Shown piece after piece: positions 26,218 through 36,092 of a DNA stretch of 64,000 nucleotides. Position numbers and translations under genes: made by a program. The DNA is from Roseovarius sp. W115. Its GTDB lineage: Bacteria; Pseudomonadota; Alphaproteobacteria; Rhodobacterales; Rhodobacteraceae. Location of the stretch: positions 992,001 to 1,056,000 of the forward strand of contig NZ_CP146606.1 of NCBI RefSeq assembly GCF_032842945.2, in the 5' to 3' direction. The notes below the pieces were generated by a model, which saw nothing but the letters and a program-made list of their open reading frames with translations, had not been told where the DNA came from and made no database searches. Position 1 is the first letter of the stretch; every line of letters starts with the position of its first letter.

Positions 26218-26679
26218 ATGCCACCCAGACGTGTCGTGCGGCCCCGCGAAAAACCAGTTCGGATCATTGCCCTCACAGTCAAGGCACAGAAAAGCGCCGT
26301 TTCAGAAAGTTTGCAAAACCTGCGGACGGGCCTGGCTGATGGCGGAATCGAAGAGGAAACCCTTGGGCGGGTCGAAATTGCACTGGCTGAGGTATTGAAC
26401 AACATCACCGAACATGGCCATGCGGAAGCCGGTATCGACACCGTGAGCCTGTCCGCACGCATTTCCGATCAGGACATAAGTGTTGATATTCGCGACAGCG
26501 GCGCAGTCGTGCCAGAGGCCTGTCTGGACTCCGCTCATCTGCCGGATAGCTCCGGACCACTTCACAGCTTACCGGAAGGGGGATTCGGCTGGTTTTTGAT
26601 CCACAGCATGGTGGATGACCTGCGTTACTCCAAGAAAGACGGCGAAAACCAACTAGAATTGGTGTTTCATCGGTCGTGA
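26218..26679 (+). CDS. Anti-sigma serine kinase (RsbW-like HATPase)
   Basis: A 153-residue small GHKL ATPase. The N box is EVLNNITEHGHAE (around residues 59-71), G1 box DIRDSGAVVPE, and G2-like region GGFGWFLIHSMVDDLRY. It would phosphorylate the STAS protein and otherwise hold a sigma factor or other target. No sigma factor or PP2C phosphatase gene lies nearby, so the rest of the switch is elsewhere. Basic N terminus (PPRRVVRPREKPVR). Confidence 0.87.
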   Translation: MPPRRVVRPREKPVRIIALTVKAQKSAVSESLQNLRTGLADGGIEEETLGRVEIALAEVLNNITEHGHAEAGIDTVSLSARISDQDISVDIRDSGAVVPEACLDSAHLPDSSGPLHSLPEGGFGWFLIHSMVDDLRYSKKDGENQLELVFHRS

Positions 26680-26903
26680 GACACCAGACCATGGAAATGG
26701 CCACAAATTCGCCTCACTCGCAGCGAAAAACCGCCGAAATGAGTCGCGAAAACTGCTCCTGTAGCTGCATATAGCTTCCCTCGGCGCCGCGTTTTTACAG
26801 CCCCCACCCAGTGCGCGGCGTCGAGGACTTACCTTCCCAATGAATTGGCATTTCCGCACAACGGCTCTACTGTCCTTTCGACACTGAAATGACAGGACTA
26901 CTG

Positions 26904-28481
26904 ATGCGCGACTTCCACCTTCCCGGACGATCGGCCACCTATGCCACCAATGGTATGTGCGCCACCTCACATCCTTTGGCGGCGCGGACAGCCATCGACA
27001 TTCTGTCGCGTGGCGGCAATGCAATGGACGCGGCCATCGCAGGCGCTGTGCTGCTGGGCATTTGTGAGCCGCAGATGACTGGCATCGGTGGGGACTGTTT
27101 TGCGCTTTACACACGCCCAGGCAGCAACGAGATCCATGCGCTTAACGGCTCCGGACGCGCACCAGCCGCCGCAAACGCGGATACCCTTCGCGCAGCGGGC
27201 CACAAAGACGTGCCGCTATACAGCGCGCAGGCCGTCACGATACCCGGTGCGGTGGATGCGTTTTGCCATCTGTCCGAAACCGAGGGCAAACTGGGCCTTG
27301 ATACCTTGCTGGCTCCCAGCATTCACTATGCCGAAACCGGCGTGCCCATTGCGCCACGCGTGGCCGATGATCTGCCTGAGGCAACGACATGCCTTCAGGG
27401 CCACGGCATCACGCATTTTTCCAATAACGGGAAACCCTTTGGCATTGGCGATATGTTCCATGCACCCGGGCAAGCCGAGGTTCTGCGCCGCATCGCAAAG
27501 GATGGGCGTGATGCGTTCTACACCGGTGAGATCGCCGACGACATGTTGCGCACGCTGACCGAAATGGGCGGTGCGCACAGCGCCGAGGATTTTGCCGCGA
27601 CCACTTGCATGCCCACCAACCCGATCAACGGTCATTACAAAGGCGTTGACCTCTACGAGCACCCCCCCAACGGTCAGGGCGCAACCGCGATCTTGCTTCT
27701 CAATATCCTGTCAAATTTCGATATTGCCGGAATGGACCCTCAGGGCGCGGAACGCGTGCATATCGAAGCAGAGGCAACAAAGCTGGCCTATGACGCGCGC
27801 AACCGCTTCATGGCAGACCCGGATCACACCGCGCGTCTGGCGCATATGGTTTCCCCTGAAACAGCGGCCAAATTGGCCGCGTTGATCAATCCCAAGCGTG
27901 CCATGCAAAGCGCCACTCAGGTTTCTGAGGCGGTGCATCGCGACACGATTTACATCACCGTGGTGGACAAAGATCACATGGCGGTCTCGCTCATCTATTC
28001 GATCTTCCATGGCTTTGGATCCGGCATTGCCTCGGAAAAGTTTGGAATTCTCTTTCAGAACCGCGGCGCCGGCTTCACGCTCGAAGAAGGCCACGCCAAC
28101 GAATTTGGTGGCGGCAAGCGCCCGATGCATACGATCATCCCTGGCATGCTGGCCGAACATGGTCGCGTGACCCTGCCGTTCGGTGTGATGGGAGGGGCGT
28201 ATCAGTCCACCGGCCATGCACGGTTTGTCTCAAACCTGCGCGACTTTGACATGGACCTGCAGGTCGCCCTGGATGCGCCCCGCGCCTTTGCGGATGCGGA
28301 TGAGTTGAAAGTCGAACGCGGCTATGCGCCTGAGGTACACCAAGCTTTGGCGGATATGGGCCACAACGTGATCATTCCTGATACGGCTATCGGCGGCGCT
28401 CAAGCGATACGAATCCGCGATGACGGCGTGCTTGAAGGCGCGTCTGATCCGAGAAAAGACGGCTGCGCGCTTGGGTACTAA
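26904..28481 (+). CDS. Gamma-glutamyltransferase family protein
   Basis: A 525-residue N-terminal-nucleophile hydrolase of the gamma-glutamyltransferase family. The autoprocessing nucleophile is Thr348 in DTIYITVVDKD. The N-terminal half has ATSHPLAARTAIDILSRGGNAMDAAIA and GIGGDCFALY; the C-terminal small subunit has PFGVMGGAYQSTGHARF. No signal peptide is visible, unlike periplasmic GGT, which places it with the cytosolic forms that split glutathione or gamma-glutamyl amides. Start at 26904 is set by AGGA about nine bases upstream; 26889 is possible. Confidence 0.85.
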   Translation: MRDFHLPGRSATYATNGMCATSHPLAARTAIDILSRGGNAMDAAIAGAVLLGICEPQMTGIGGDCFALYTRPGSNEIHALNGSGRAPAAANADTLRAAGHKDVPLYSAQAVTIPGAVDAFCHLSETEGKLGLDTLLAPSIHYAETGVPIAPRVADDLPEATTCLQGHGITHFSNNGKPFGIGDMFHAPGQAEVLRRIAKDGRDAFYTGEIADDMLRTLTEMGGAHSAEDFAATTCMPTNPINGHYKGVDLYEHPPNGQGATAILLLNILSNFDIAGMDPQGAERVHIEAEATKLAYDARNRFMADPDHTARLAHMVSPETAAKLAALINPKRAMQSATQVSEAVHRDTIYITVVDKDHMAVSLIYSIFHGFGSGIASEKFGILFQNRGAGFTLEEGHANEFGGGKRPMHTIIPGMLAEHGRVTLPFGVMGGAYQSTGHARFVSNLRDFDMDLQVALDAPRAFADADELKVERGYAPEVHQALADMGHNVIIPDTAIGGAQAIRIRDDGVLEGASDPRKDGCALGY

Positions 28482-28487
28482 AGCGTC

Positions 28488-28814
28488 TTAGTTCAATTGG
28501 AAGTGTAGAGGATAGTGACCGTCCTCGAACGGACCAAACATATCCGGAATGTCAGGATGATCGACCGGTTCGCCTGAATAGTCAGCGATCAGGTTCTGCT
28601 CGCTGACATAGGCCACGTAATAGGTCTGATCATTCTCTGCCAACAAATGGTAAAACGGCTGATCCTTGACCGGGCGACTTTCCTCCGGAATTGAGTCATA
28701 CCATTCTTCTGTGTTGGAAAACTCTGGATCCACGTCAAAGACCACGCCACGGAAAGGATGCTTTCTGTGGCGGACGACTTGACCCAGGTAATATTTTGCA
28801 CGTGTCTTTAACAT
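28488..28814 (-). CDS. hspQ: Heat-shock protein HspQ
   Basis: A 108-residue protein of the HspQ/YccV family (hemimethylated-DNA-binding domain fold). The core KYYLGQVVRHRKHPFRGVVFDVDPEF and PFYHLLAE...YYVAYVSEQNL is complete; the shorter family members end near residue 105, as here. In enterobacteria HspQ aids proteolysis of misfolded proteins. Single gene, convergent with the gamma-glutamyltransferase gene. Confidence 0.9.
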   Translation of the reverse strand: MLKTRAKYYLGQVVRHRKHPFRGVVFDVDPEFSNTEEWYDSIPEESRPVKDQPFYHLLAENDQTYYVAYVSEQNLIADYSGEPVDHPDIPDMFGPFEDGHYPLHFQLN

Positions 28815-28960
28815 TTCTACTAGCCCCTACGCCGCTACACTACTTCGTTCAACACCTATTTGTCCAACCCCTGAGGCCTCAAATCCGGGAAACAGTGTGT
28901 GAACAGCCGCACCACAATATGACGCATCAAAAACGTATTTTCGGGATTCCCCAGCGAGCT

Positions 28961-28975
28961 ATTTTAGGCTAAAAT
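28961..28975. repeat. ATTTTAggcTAAAAT palindrome
   Basis: A perfect 6-bp inverted repeat with a 3-base centre lies in the AT-rich 190-base interval between hspQ and the lipoprotein gene, about 30 bases before the latter. Position allows an operator role, not shown. Confidence 0.35.
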
Positions 28976-29004
28976 AAACTAAAAAAATAATGAGGTTGAG
29001 GCAG

Positions 29005-29598
29005 ATGAAGCGGTCATTGCAGTCCTTAATGCTATTGGTGTCTTTGGGTATTCTGGTCTCCTGCGGGAGTCGGAGCAGCGGACCACCTCCCAGAAACCTG
29101 GACAATGCGTGCACGATTGTTGCGCAGAAGCCGCAATATCTTCGGGCGTTCCGCGCGGCCGAGCGACGTTGGGGCGTCCCGGTGCATGTGCAGATGGCCA
29201 CGATCTATCAGGAAAGCAAGTTTGTCTCTGATGCGCGCACGCCGTTCCAATGGAGCCTCGGTGTGATCCCGATGGGGCGTCAAAGCTCGGCCTTTGGCTA
29301 CAGTCAGGCGCTGGATGGCACATGGGAAGAATACCAAAAAGAGACACGCAGCTTTCGTGCGCGTCGCGACGACATTCAGGATGCCGCCGATTTCATGGGC
29401 TGGTACATGTCGCAATCCAATCAGCGACTGGGCATCGGTCTGGAAGATACGCGCAACCAGTATCTTGCCTATCACGAAGGGCGCACCGGGTTTAAGCGCG
29501 GCTCATACAATGGCAAACCCTGGCTCTTGCGCATTGCCGATGATGTCGCCGTGCGGTCTCAGACCTATCGCGCGCAGCTTAATTCCTGCGGTGCGTGA
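29005..29598 (+). CDS. Lipoprotein with transglycosylase (SLT)-like fold
   Basis: A 197-residue secreted lipoprotein: signal peptide with lipobox LVSC (Cys20). The rest resembles a small lysozyme-like SLT domain: VPVHVQMATIYQESKF with Glu as possible catalytic residue, and later QSSAFGYSQALDGTWEEYQ. Thus a candidate murein-cleaving or murein-binding protein of the periplasm. Start at 29005 (MKRSLQSL) with GAGG before it; 28990 would add five residues. Confidence 0.75.
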   Translation: MKRSLQSLMLLVSLGILVSCGSRSSGPPPRNLDNACTIVAQKPQYLRAFRAAERRWGVPVHVQMATIYQESKFVSDARTPFQWSLGVIPMGRQSSAFGYSQALDGTWEEYQKETRSFRARRDDIQDAADFMGWYMSQSNQRLGIGLEDTRNQYLAYHEGRTGFKRGSYNGKPWLLRIADDVAVRSQTYRAQLNSCGA

Positions 29599-29610
29599 TA
29601 GGGCGCAGGC

Positions 29611-30207
29611 TTACTGACGATCCTGATTGTTCACGCCCTTGCCCGGAATGACAAAGCGCTCGTTGTCGAGTGACACGCCCTTGTTGAGATCACCGAGAAC
29701 AACGGTGGTGCGGCTTCCCGCGCCATCATTGATCACCCACTGACGCAGTTCAACGGGGCTGGCTGTAAACACAAGCTCAATGCTTCCGTATTCAGGATTG
29801 TCAGGGTCCTGTGCGCGCACCGTTGTCGTCTTGCCATCGCTGACATGGCCAGTGACCATTCTGGCCCGGCTTAAATCAACATTCCGCGCCAGAATGATCT
29901 TGAGCGGTGTGCGATGCAGCGGATAAGCCTCGGGGCTGGTGTTGGACTTGCCATCGACCACGCCAACGGTGTCGCCATCCGCCACGACAAGGATTTGCTC
30001 TGGAGGATTATACTCAAAGCGCACGCGTCCTGGGCGTTTGATGTAGATCTGACCAGTGGAAATGGTGCCGTCATCATTAATTTGAGTGAATTCGCCAGAG
30101 GCCGTCTTGAACCCGTTCAGATACTGGGAAATCTCATTCAATGACAGTTTTTCCGCTACGGCGGGCGTGGCCAGCATCAGGCCAAATGCAAAGGCAACAA
30201 ATCGCAT
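29611..30207 (-). CDS. lolA: Outer-membrane lipoprotein carrier protein LolA
   Basis: A 198-residue periplasmic chaperone that carries lipoproteins from LolCDE to the outer membrane. Cleavable signal peptide (MRFVAFAFGLMLATPAVA), then KTASGEFTQINDDGTISTGQIYIKRPGRVRFEY and DGKSNTSPEAYPLHRTPL, typical of alphaproteobacterial LolA. Start 30207 has GAGGTCC as ribosome site. Downstream of ftsK, a neighbourhood common in this order; the hairpin at 30341-30369 separates the two. Confidence 0.92.
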   Translation of the reverse strand: MRFVAFAFGLMLATPAVAEKLSLNEISQYLNGFKTASGEFTQINDDGTISTGQIYIKRPGRVRFEYNPPEQILVVADGDTVGVVDGKSNTSPEAYPLHRTPLKIILARNVDLSRARMVTGHVSDGKTTTVRAQDPDNPEYGSIELVFTASPVELRQWVINDGAGSRTTVVLGDLNKGVSLDNERFVIPGKGVNNQDRQ

Positions 30208-30340
30208 GAAAGCGGACCTCATTTGTAACTGCTCTGTGCAAAGATAAGGATTGCTGCGCTGTTATACGATAGCAAAGCTGCAAGCGCAGGAAAATTTGCG
30301 CTTGGTATGCGGTGTTGAGAGCCGAAAAACTCCAGTTGCT

Positions 30341-30369
30341 CCAGAGCGTTTCTAAGAGAAACGCTCTGG
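30341..30369 (-). terminator. Perfect 13-bp hairpin between ftsK and lolA
   Basis: CCAGAGCGTTTCT (30341-30353) and AGAAACGCTCTGG (30357-30369) pair fully around AAG. The T-run expected of a standard terminator is absent. The AGCGTTTC core recurs in the palindromes at 52817-52864 and, in diverged form, at 38739-38856. Confidence 0.65.
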
Positions 30370-30392
30370 TTTATGATGCCATTTTAAAAAAG

Positions 30393-33271
30393 TTACTGCG
30401 GCTCGGGCACCAGAATCTCGCGTTTGCCAACGTGATTGGCCGCGCTCACGATACCCTCGTCTTCCATCTGCTCAACGAGCCGCGCGGCCTTGTTGTAGCC
30501 GATGGCCAGCTTGCGCTGAATGTAGGAGGTCGAACATTTTCGATCCGTGATGGCAATCTGCACCGCAGTGTCATAGAGCGCGTCTTCGCCATCGGTGTTG
30601 CCACCCGTGAGGCCCAGAACCGCGTCGATATTGCTGGCCTTTTCCTCTTCCGGGCCATCCTGCACGCCACCTACATATTCTGGCGGGCCGTAGGCCTTGA
30701 GGTGGTTCACAACTTCTTCGACCTCTTCGTCACTCACGAACGGCCCATGACAGCGGGTGATCTTTCCGCCGCCCGCCATGTAGAGCATGTCACCCATGCC
30801 CAGAAGCTGCTCGGCTCCCATTTCGCCCAGAATGGTGCGGCTATCGACTTTCGACGTCACCTGGAAGCTGATCCGCGTTGGGAAGTTGGCCTTGATCGTG
30901 CCGGTGATGACGTCCACCGATGGGCGTTGCGTCGCCATGATCAAGTGAATGCCCGAGGCCCGAGCCATCTGTGCCAGACGCTGAATGCAAGCCTCGATCT
31001 CTTTGCCTGCGACCATCATCAGGTCGGCCATCTCGTCCACGATGACGACGATGTAAGGCATCTTTTCGGGGGCAAATTCTTCGGTCTCAAAGACTGGCTC
31101 GCCTGTCTCATCGTCAAAGCCGGTTTGCACCGTGCGGCTGAACATCTCGTTCTTGGCCAAGGCATCGGCAACCCGGCCATTGTAGCCGTCAATGTTGCGC
31201 ACGCCCATCTTGGACATCTTGCGATAGCGATCTTCCATTTCCGCCACGACCCATTTGAGCGCCACAACCGCCTTTTTGGGATCGGTCACAACCGGGGACA
31301 GAAGATGCGGGATGCCGTCATAGACGGAAAGTTCCAGCATCTTGGGGTCGATCATGATCAACCGGCATTCATCGGGCGTGAGCTTGTAGAGCAGGCTCAG
31401 GATCATGGTGTTGATCGCCACGGATTTACCCGAACCGGTGGTCCCCGCAATCAGCAGGTGGGGCATCTTGGCGAGGTTTGAGACAATCGGATCACCGCCG
31501 ATATCCTTGCCCAAGGCCAGCGGCAGTTTCTGATTGCCATCACCAAAATCGCGCGTTGAGAGGATCTCGCGGAGCACGACCATTTCGCGATTGTCATTGG
31601 GAAGCTCGATACCGATAACCGAGCGGCCCGGCACCGTGCTGACCCGTGCGCTGAGCGCAGACATCGACCGGGCGATGTCATCAGCGAGGCCAATCACACG
31701 GCTGGCTTTGAGGCCTGGGGCCGGTTCCAGCTCGTACATGGTCACGACAGGGCCGGGGCGCACACTTACGATATCCCCCTTCACACCATAGTCGTCGAGC
31801 ACGCTTTCCAGCATGCGCGCGTTTTCTTCCAAGGCTTCATCGCTGAGGTGATGACGTTGAATCTGGCCTGGATTGGAGAGAAGGCCCAAGGGCGGAAGTT
31901 CGTATTGGACCTTGGGTTTTTCTTCCAGCTGCAGCGTTGGCTGTGCTTCGGCGCGGGCCTGGCTTGACTGCTGAGGTGCGCGGCGCGGGGGTGCTGCACG
32001 ACTGTCTTGGGCTCGGCGGCTGGCATCGCTTGTGTTTGTGCCACGGCCGACGCAGGTTCGTAGGCTTGGCTGTAGAGATCCTCGGCCTCCATCTCGTAGT
32101 CAGGCATCTCTGGCGCTGTGGGGATCGTCGCGTGGGCTGCGGTGAGTGGAGGCTCCGCAGGAAAACCAGGCGAGCCACCTGAGTTGAGCACCAAGGGTTG
32201 TTCGGCTTGGTCAAGATCTTCGGGATATGTCGGTTGCCCCATACTTACGCGGCTCTTAATGACGTCCGTGATCTTGGCCTTGACCCGTTCTGTCGGCGCA
32301 ATTGAGCCATCCACAATCGGGTCAAACTCTGGAAGCTCTTCGGCCATTTGCCGGTCACCACGGCGCATCAGCGAAGGCATGCGCGACAAGAGACCGCCAG
32401 TTTTTTCAGGCGCGGGCGCGGGCATAGGCACAATTTCGGCGCCATGCGTCATAGGCACTTCTGGTGCTGTCATCACAGGCGCACGGCGCACGCGTGGTTC
32501 AGGCACGGCCGCTTCCGCTTGACGCAGCTCTTCGGCCTCGGCCCGGTCGACCGCGCGACGCGCCCGCCAATCTGATGTCCTGGATTGCACAGATTTGGCA
32601 GCACGCGCGGACAACACAGCCCCACGGCCAAGACCCGCCATGATCATCGCGTAGGTCATGATCACACCGACCAGGAGGAAGCGCAGGATTGTCGTCAGCT
32701 CAAACCGTGTGAAGCCAAGCACAAACGCGCCAAGCACCAGCATTCCAGCGCCCAGAACAAGCGAGAGAACCTTGAGACCAAAGCTTGCGCCAACTGGCAA
32801 AACGCCCAGCACAGTTCCCAAAACCGTGTCACCAAAGAGACCGCCAAGCCCGAAACTATGCGTCGCGGCCCAAGTTCCGTTTGGAGTCAGAGATGATGCA
32901 TAAAGCGCCAGAACGGCAATCCAGATCGGCGCAAAGATCAGGCGACCAATGGCGCGGTCTTCTCCACGGTGCAGGGCAAAGCGCGCGCCCCACACGCCAA
33001 GCACTATAGCGAGACCCCAGGCACCCCAGCCGACAATCATAAACAGAGGCGCGGCAATCGACGCCCCGATCCGGCCCAGCATGTTCTGCACTGGCGCATC
33101 CGTGGCCGACATCCAGCTTGGGTCATCGGGATGGTAAGACCCAATCAACATCGCTGCCATGACCCCAAGACCCAACAAGGCCAGCCCCAAAAGCTCTTTG
33201 CCTCGTTTTTCGATGGCTTCTGCCATCGTGCTGTCCAACAGGGGATCGCGTCCGCGTGTCTGAAATGCCAT
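30393..33271 (-). CDS. ftsK: DNA translocase FtsK (frame broken near 31987-31991)
   Basis: FtsK anchors at the septum and pumps chromosome-dimer DNA for XerCD resolution. If one base is restored the gene is 959 residues. The N-terminal part (from [14 protein letters not shown]) has four membrane helices and a Pro/Ala/Glu-rich linker. The C-terminal motor has Walker [17 protein letters not shown] (Walker B), RMSALS-type and gamma (winged-helix) domain [22 protein letters not shown]. The two parts are in different frames at a run of five G on the plus strand (31987-31991); adding one C on the minus strand joins [20 protein letters not shown] to the motor. Since ftsK is essential, a base-call error is the likely cause. 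Confidence 0.92.
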
Positions 33272-33287
33272 GTTTGCCTCGTCCTCG

Positions 33288-34469
33288 TTATCTGTAAAGG
33301 CAGTCGCGAAGCCGTGTCAGGCCGTGCGCCACCTCGTCTTTTGGGGCCACCATCGCGGCCCGGATATACTGTTTGCCCGGATTGCCACCCGGTGCATCCT
33401 GGCTCAGATACGCGCCGGGAAGCACCCGAACGCCGGTTTCTGTCCAGAGTTTCAATGCGGCCTCTTCGCCGTCCTCAACAGGCAGCCAAAGGAAAAACCC
33501 TGCCTGCGGAGAGCGGTAGCCCGGAACATCGCCCAGGATGTCATCCGCAACGGTGTACTTCTCTTGGTAAAGCCTGCGGTTTTCCTCAACATGCGCCTCA
33601 TCGGCCCAAACGCGTACTGCGGCGCGCTGTAGCGGGTTAGGCAGTGGCGCGCCTGCATATGAGCGCAAGAGCCGGATGCGTTTGGTGCTTTCCGGCCCAG
33701 TTGCCGCAAACCCGCAGCGCATTCCCGCCAGGTTGGAGCGTTTGGACAGGCTGTTGAAGACAACAACACGTTCAGGGTCCGCACCAGTCCGGTCCGCAAC
33801 CTCAAGCGCGCCGGTGGGCGGTGTGTCGCGGTAGATTTCGGAATAACACTCATCCGCAAAAATCTTGAAGTCGTATTTTTCCGCCAAAGCCAGAAGGTTA
33901 CGCCAGTAACCGGCACTGGCCACAGCGCCCTGCGGATTAGACGGCGAACACATATAGGCCACGGCCACACGGTTCAGAACATCTTCCGAAAGGCTGTCAA
34001 AATCCGGCAGAAAGCCTGTCTCAGTGGATGTCGGCAGAAACATCGGTTCTGCCCCCACGCTCAGCGCAGCCACCATATAGCATTGGTAAAACGGGTTCGG
34101 CAGCAGAATGATCGGCGTCTTGCCACCTTTGGTTTCAGGGCATAGCGCCATCATCGCGTTGTAGAGCCCTTCACGGGTTCCGTTCAGCGCCATGATGTTC
34201 TGATCAGGGTTCAGGGTCACGCCAAAACGCCGCGCAATCCAGTCGCACATGGCCCCATTCAACTCCGGCAGGCCCTCATTTTGCGGATATTTGCGAAATT
34301 CGCCCGCATGTTCCGCGATCGCGTCGCTGACCCAGTCCGGAAAAGCGTGCTGCGGCTCGCCGATGGTCATATGCACAGCTTCACCGCCTGCTGGATGCGC
34401 ATCAAGCAAGCTCCGTAGACGCGGAAACGCATATTCCGGAAGGTTCGAAAACCGCTCGGGGAACATCAA
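33288..34469 (-). CDS. Class I/II PLP aminotransferase (DapC-like)
   Basis: A 393-residue fold-type I aminotransferase. PLP Lys is in NSLSKRSNLAGMRCGF; PNPFYQCY, SPSNPQGAV and FADECYSEIY follow the family. The sequence is most like succinyldiaminopimelate aminotransferase (lysine/murein precursor synthesis), which I infer from NGTREGLYNAMMALCP and the C-terminal layout. Its stop is 16 bases before ftsK, so the two are probably cotranscribed. Confidence 0.8.
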   Translation of the reverse strand: MMFPERFSNLPEYAFPRLRSLLDAHPAGGEAVHMTIGEPQHAFPDWVSDAIAEHAGEFRKYPQNEGLPELNGAMCDWIARRFGVTLNPDQNIMALNGTREGLYNAMMALCPETKGGKTPIILLPNPFYQCYMVAALSVGAEPMFLPTSTETGFLPDFDSLSEDVLNRVAVAYMCSPSNPQGAVASAGYWRNLLALAEKYDFKIFADECYSEIYRDTPPTGALEVADRTGADPERVVVFNSLSKRSNLAGMRCGFAATGPESTKRIRLLRSYAGAPLPNPLQRAAVRVWADEAHVEENRRLYQEKYTVADDILGDVPGYRSPQAGFFLWLPVEDGEEAALKLWTETGVRVLPGAYLSQDAPGGNPGKQYIRAAMVAPKDEVAHGLTRLRDCLYR

Positions 34470-34586
34470 GACTGCCTCAGTTTTACGGGATCATTGGCGT
34501 CCCGTTTGAGGTGAATCTACAAAAGCGCGTGGACTCCGTCCAGCAAAACTCCGGCTCTACGCGCAAAATTGTGGCATTTTTGGCAG

Positions 34587-36089
34587 TTACTTCGCTTCCG
34601 CGCACGCGAAAGCGTGCAAAGCTTCTGACAGAGTGTCGATCTCGCGCCCCATCGGACGGTCAGCATCAAGCGGTGCAACATGGTGGCGGACACGGGCATG
34701 CCAGTCTCGCATCGGACCCCCAAGTTCTTGGGAAGTTTCCCTTAAATCAACACCTTGCGCAGCGATCACCAGTTCAATCGCAGACAGTTTTGCGGCCATT
34801 TCAACACCCCGCGACAAGGCGTTGAGCGTGGCAGATCCCGCGCTGAGCGCATCTTCGACACCGCGCGCATTTATGCTGGGCCAAACTGGCACGGGCTGTG
34901 CGGCTTGTGTTATTTCTGCCGCCAATGCCTCGACCACTTTCAAGAGCGGCGCAAAACCATTTGACCCGCTGTCTGGCTTGGTAAGGAAAAGCGGCAAACC
35001 GGTGAGCTCTGGCTCCATCATGCGCGCGATGCGGGCGACCTGTCCCATGGCAACATGTTGCCAAGCACGGCTCACGCCCTCGACAGCAAGTGCAAGTTCG
35101 GTGGTGTGATAGCCCCCGCAGGACAGGATCTCTTCGTCTTCGGCGAGTGTAATGGGATTGTCGCTGGACCCGTTCAGCTCGATCTCGACGACCTGCCGCA
35201 GATGCGCCAAGGCTGTTTCCAGGCCGCCGTGAATTTGGGGAATGTTGCGAAAGGACAGCGGATCCTGAAGCCGCCGGGCCGCGCCCGATTGCCAAAGAGA
35301 ACTGCCTTTCAACAACTCCCGCAGATGCGCCGCAGCCTTGTCCTGTCCTGGCAATGGCTTGACCGCAAGAACGCGTTCCTCAAACGGCCCAAGATTGGCG
35401 CGGAACGCTTCCAGCGATAGGGCCGCAGCGGCCTGCGTGGCACTGTATACGCGCGTGGCTTTAGCAAGGGTAATCGCCGCAAGTGCCGCAGAATACCCGC
35501 TGTGATTGGCAAGAGCCAAGCCATCGCGTGGCGCCGGATCAAGCGGTGTCAGACCAAAGTCGTTCAGGGCGTCGCGGGAAGGCCGAACACCCCCATTGCC
35601 TCGCATCTCACCGTCGCCTAGCAAGACCCGCCCCATCGCGGCATTGATCACCAGATCACCCGCACCAATGGATCCAAGCGACCCAACCTCCGGCGTTAGC
35701 CCTGCGTTGATCACCTGCGCCAGAAACTCCGCCACCTCCGGGCGCGCGCCGCTGTGACCCAGAAGCATGGTATTCAGTCGCACGATCAACGTGGCGCGCA
35801 CTGTCTCGGGCGGCAGCGACGCGCCCATGTCCTGCGCCCTGCCCTCCAACGTCTGGCGCGAGAAGTTGGCCAATGTGCCTGCATCCAGTACTTCTGTGGC
35901 CCGCGCGCCCAAGCCGGTTGTCACGCCGTAAACAGGCGTGCCCTCGGCGACGGCGCGGTCCACCAAAACGCGCGCTTTGGCCATGCGCGCAAGGGCCTCA
36001 TCGCTGATCTCTACTTTGCAAAGACCATGCGCCGCGATCTCTAGCGCCTCGGGCGACAAACCCCGACCAGAAAGACGCAGCGTTTGCAT
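34587..36089 (-). CDS. HAL/PAL-family ammonia-lyase homologue lacking the MIO triad
   Basis: A 500-residue protein with the fold pattern of histidine/phenylalanine ammonia-lyases: YGVTTGLG (Tyr54), PQIHGG, ELNGSSDNP and LQDPLSFR. Normally Ala-Ser-Gly before Asp-Leu cyclises to the MIO electrophile. Here residues 142-144 read Gly-Ala-Gly in GSIGAGDL, with an Ala codon (GCG) where the Ser should stand, so the standard MIO cannot form. Either the enzyme works another way or it is a non-lyase paralogue. It follows the amidase gene by three bases. Function unknown. Confidence 0.8.
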   Translation of the reverse strand: MQTLRLSGRGLSPEALEIAAHGLCKVEISDEALARMAKARVLVDRAVAEGTPVYGVTTGLGARATEVLDAGTLANFSRQTLEGRAQDMGASLPPETVRATLIVRLNTMLLGHSGARPEVAEFLAQVINAGLTPEVGSLGSIGAGDLVINAAMGRVLLGDGEMRGNGGVRPSRDALNDFGLTPLDPAPRDGLALANHSGYSAALAAITLAKATRVYSATQAAAALSLEAFRANLGPFEERVLAVKPLPGQDKAAAHLRELLKGSSLWQSGAARRLQDPLSFRNIPQIHGGLETALAHLRQVVEIELNGSSDNPITLAEDEEILSCGGYHTTELALAVEGVSRAWQHVAMGQVARIARMMEPELTGLPLFLTKPDSGSNGFAPLLKVVEALAAEITQAAQPVPVWPSINARGVEDALSAGSATLNALSRGVEMAAKLSAIELVIAAQGVDLRETSQELGGPMRDWHARVRHHVAPLDADRPMGREIDTLSEALHAFACAEAK

Positions 36090-36092
36090 CCT

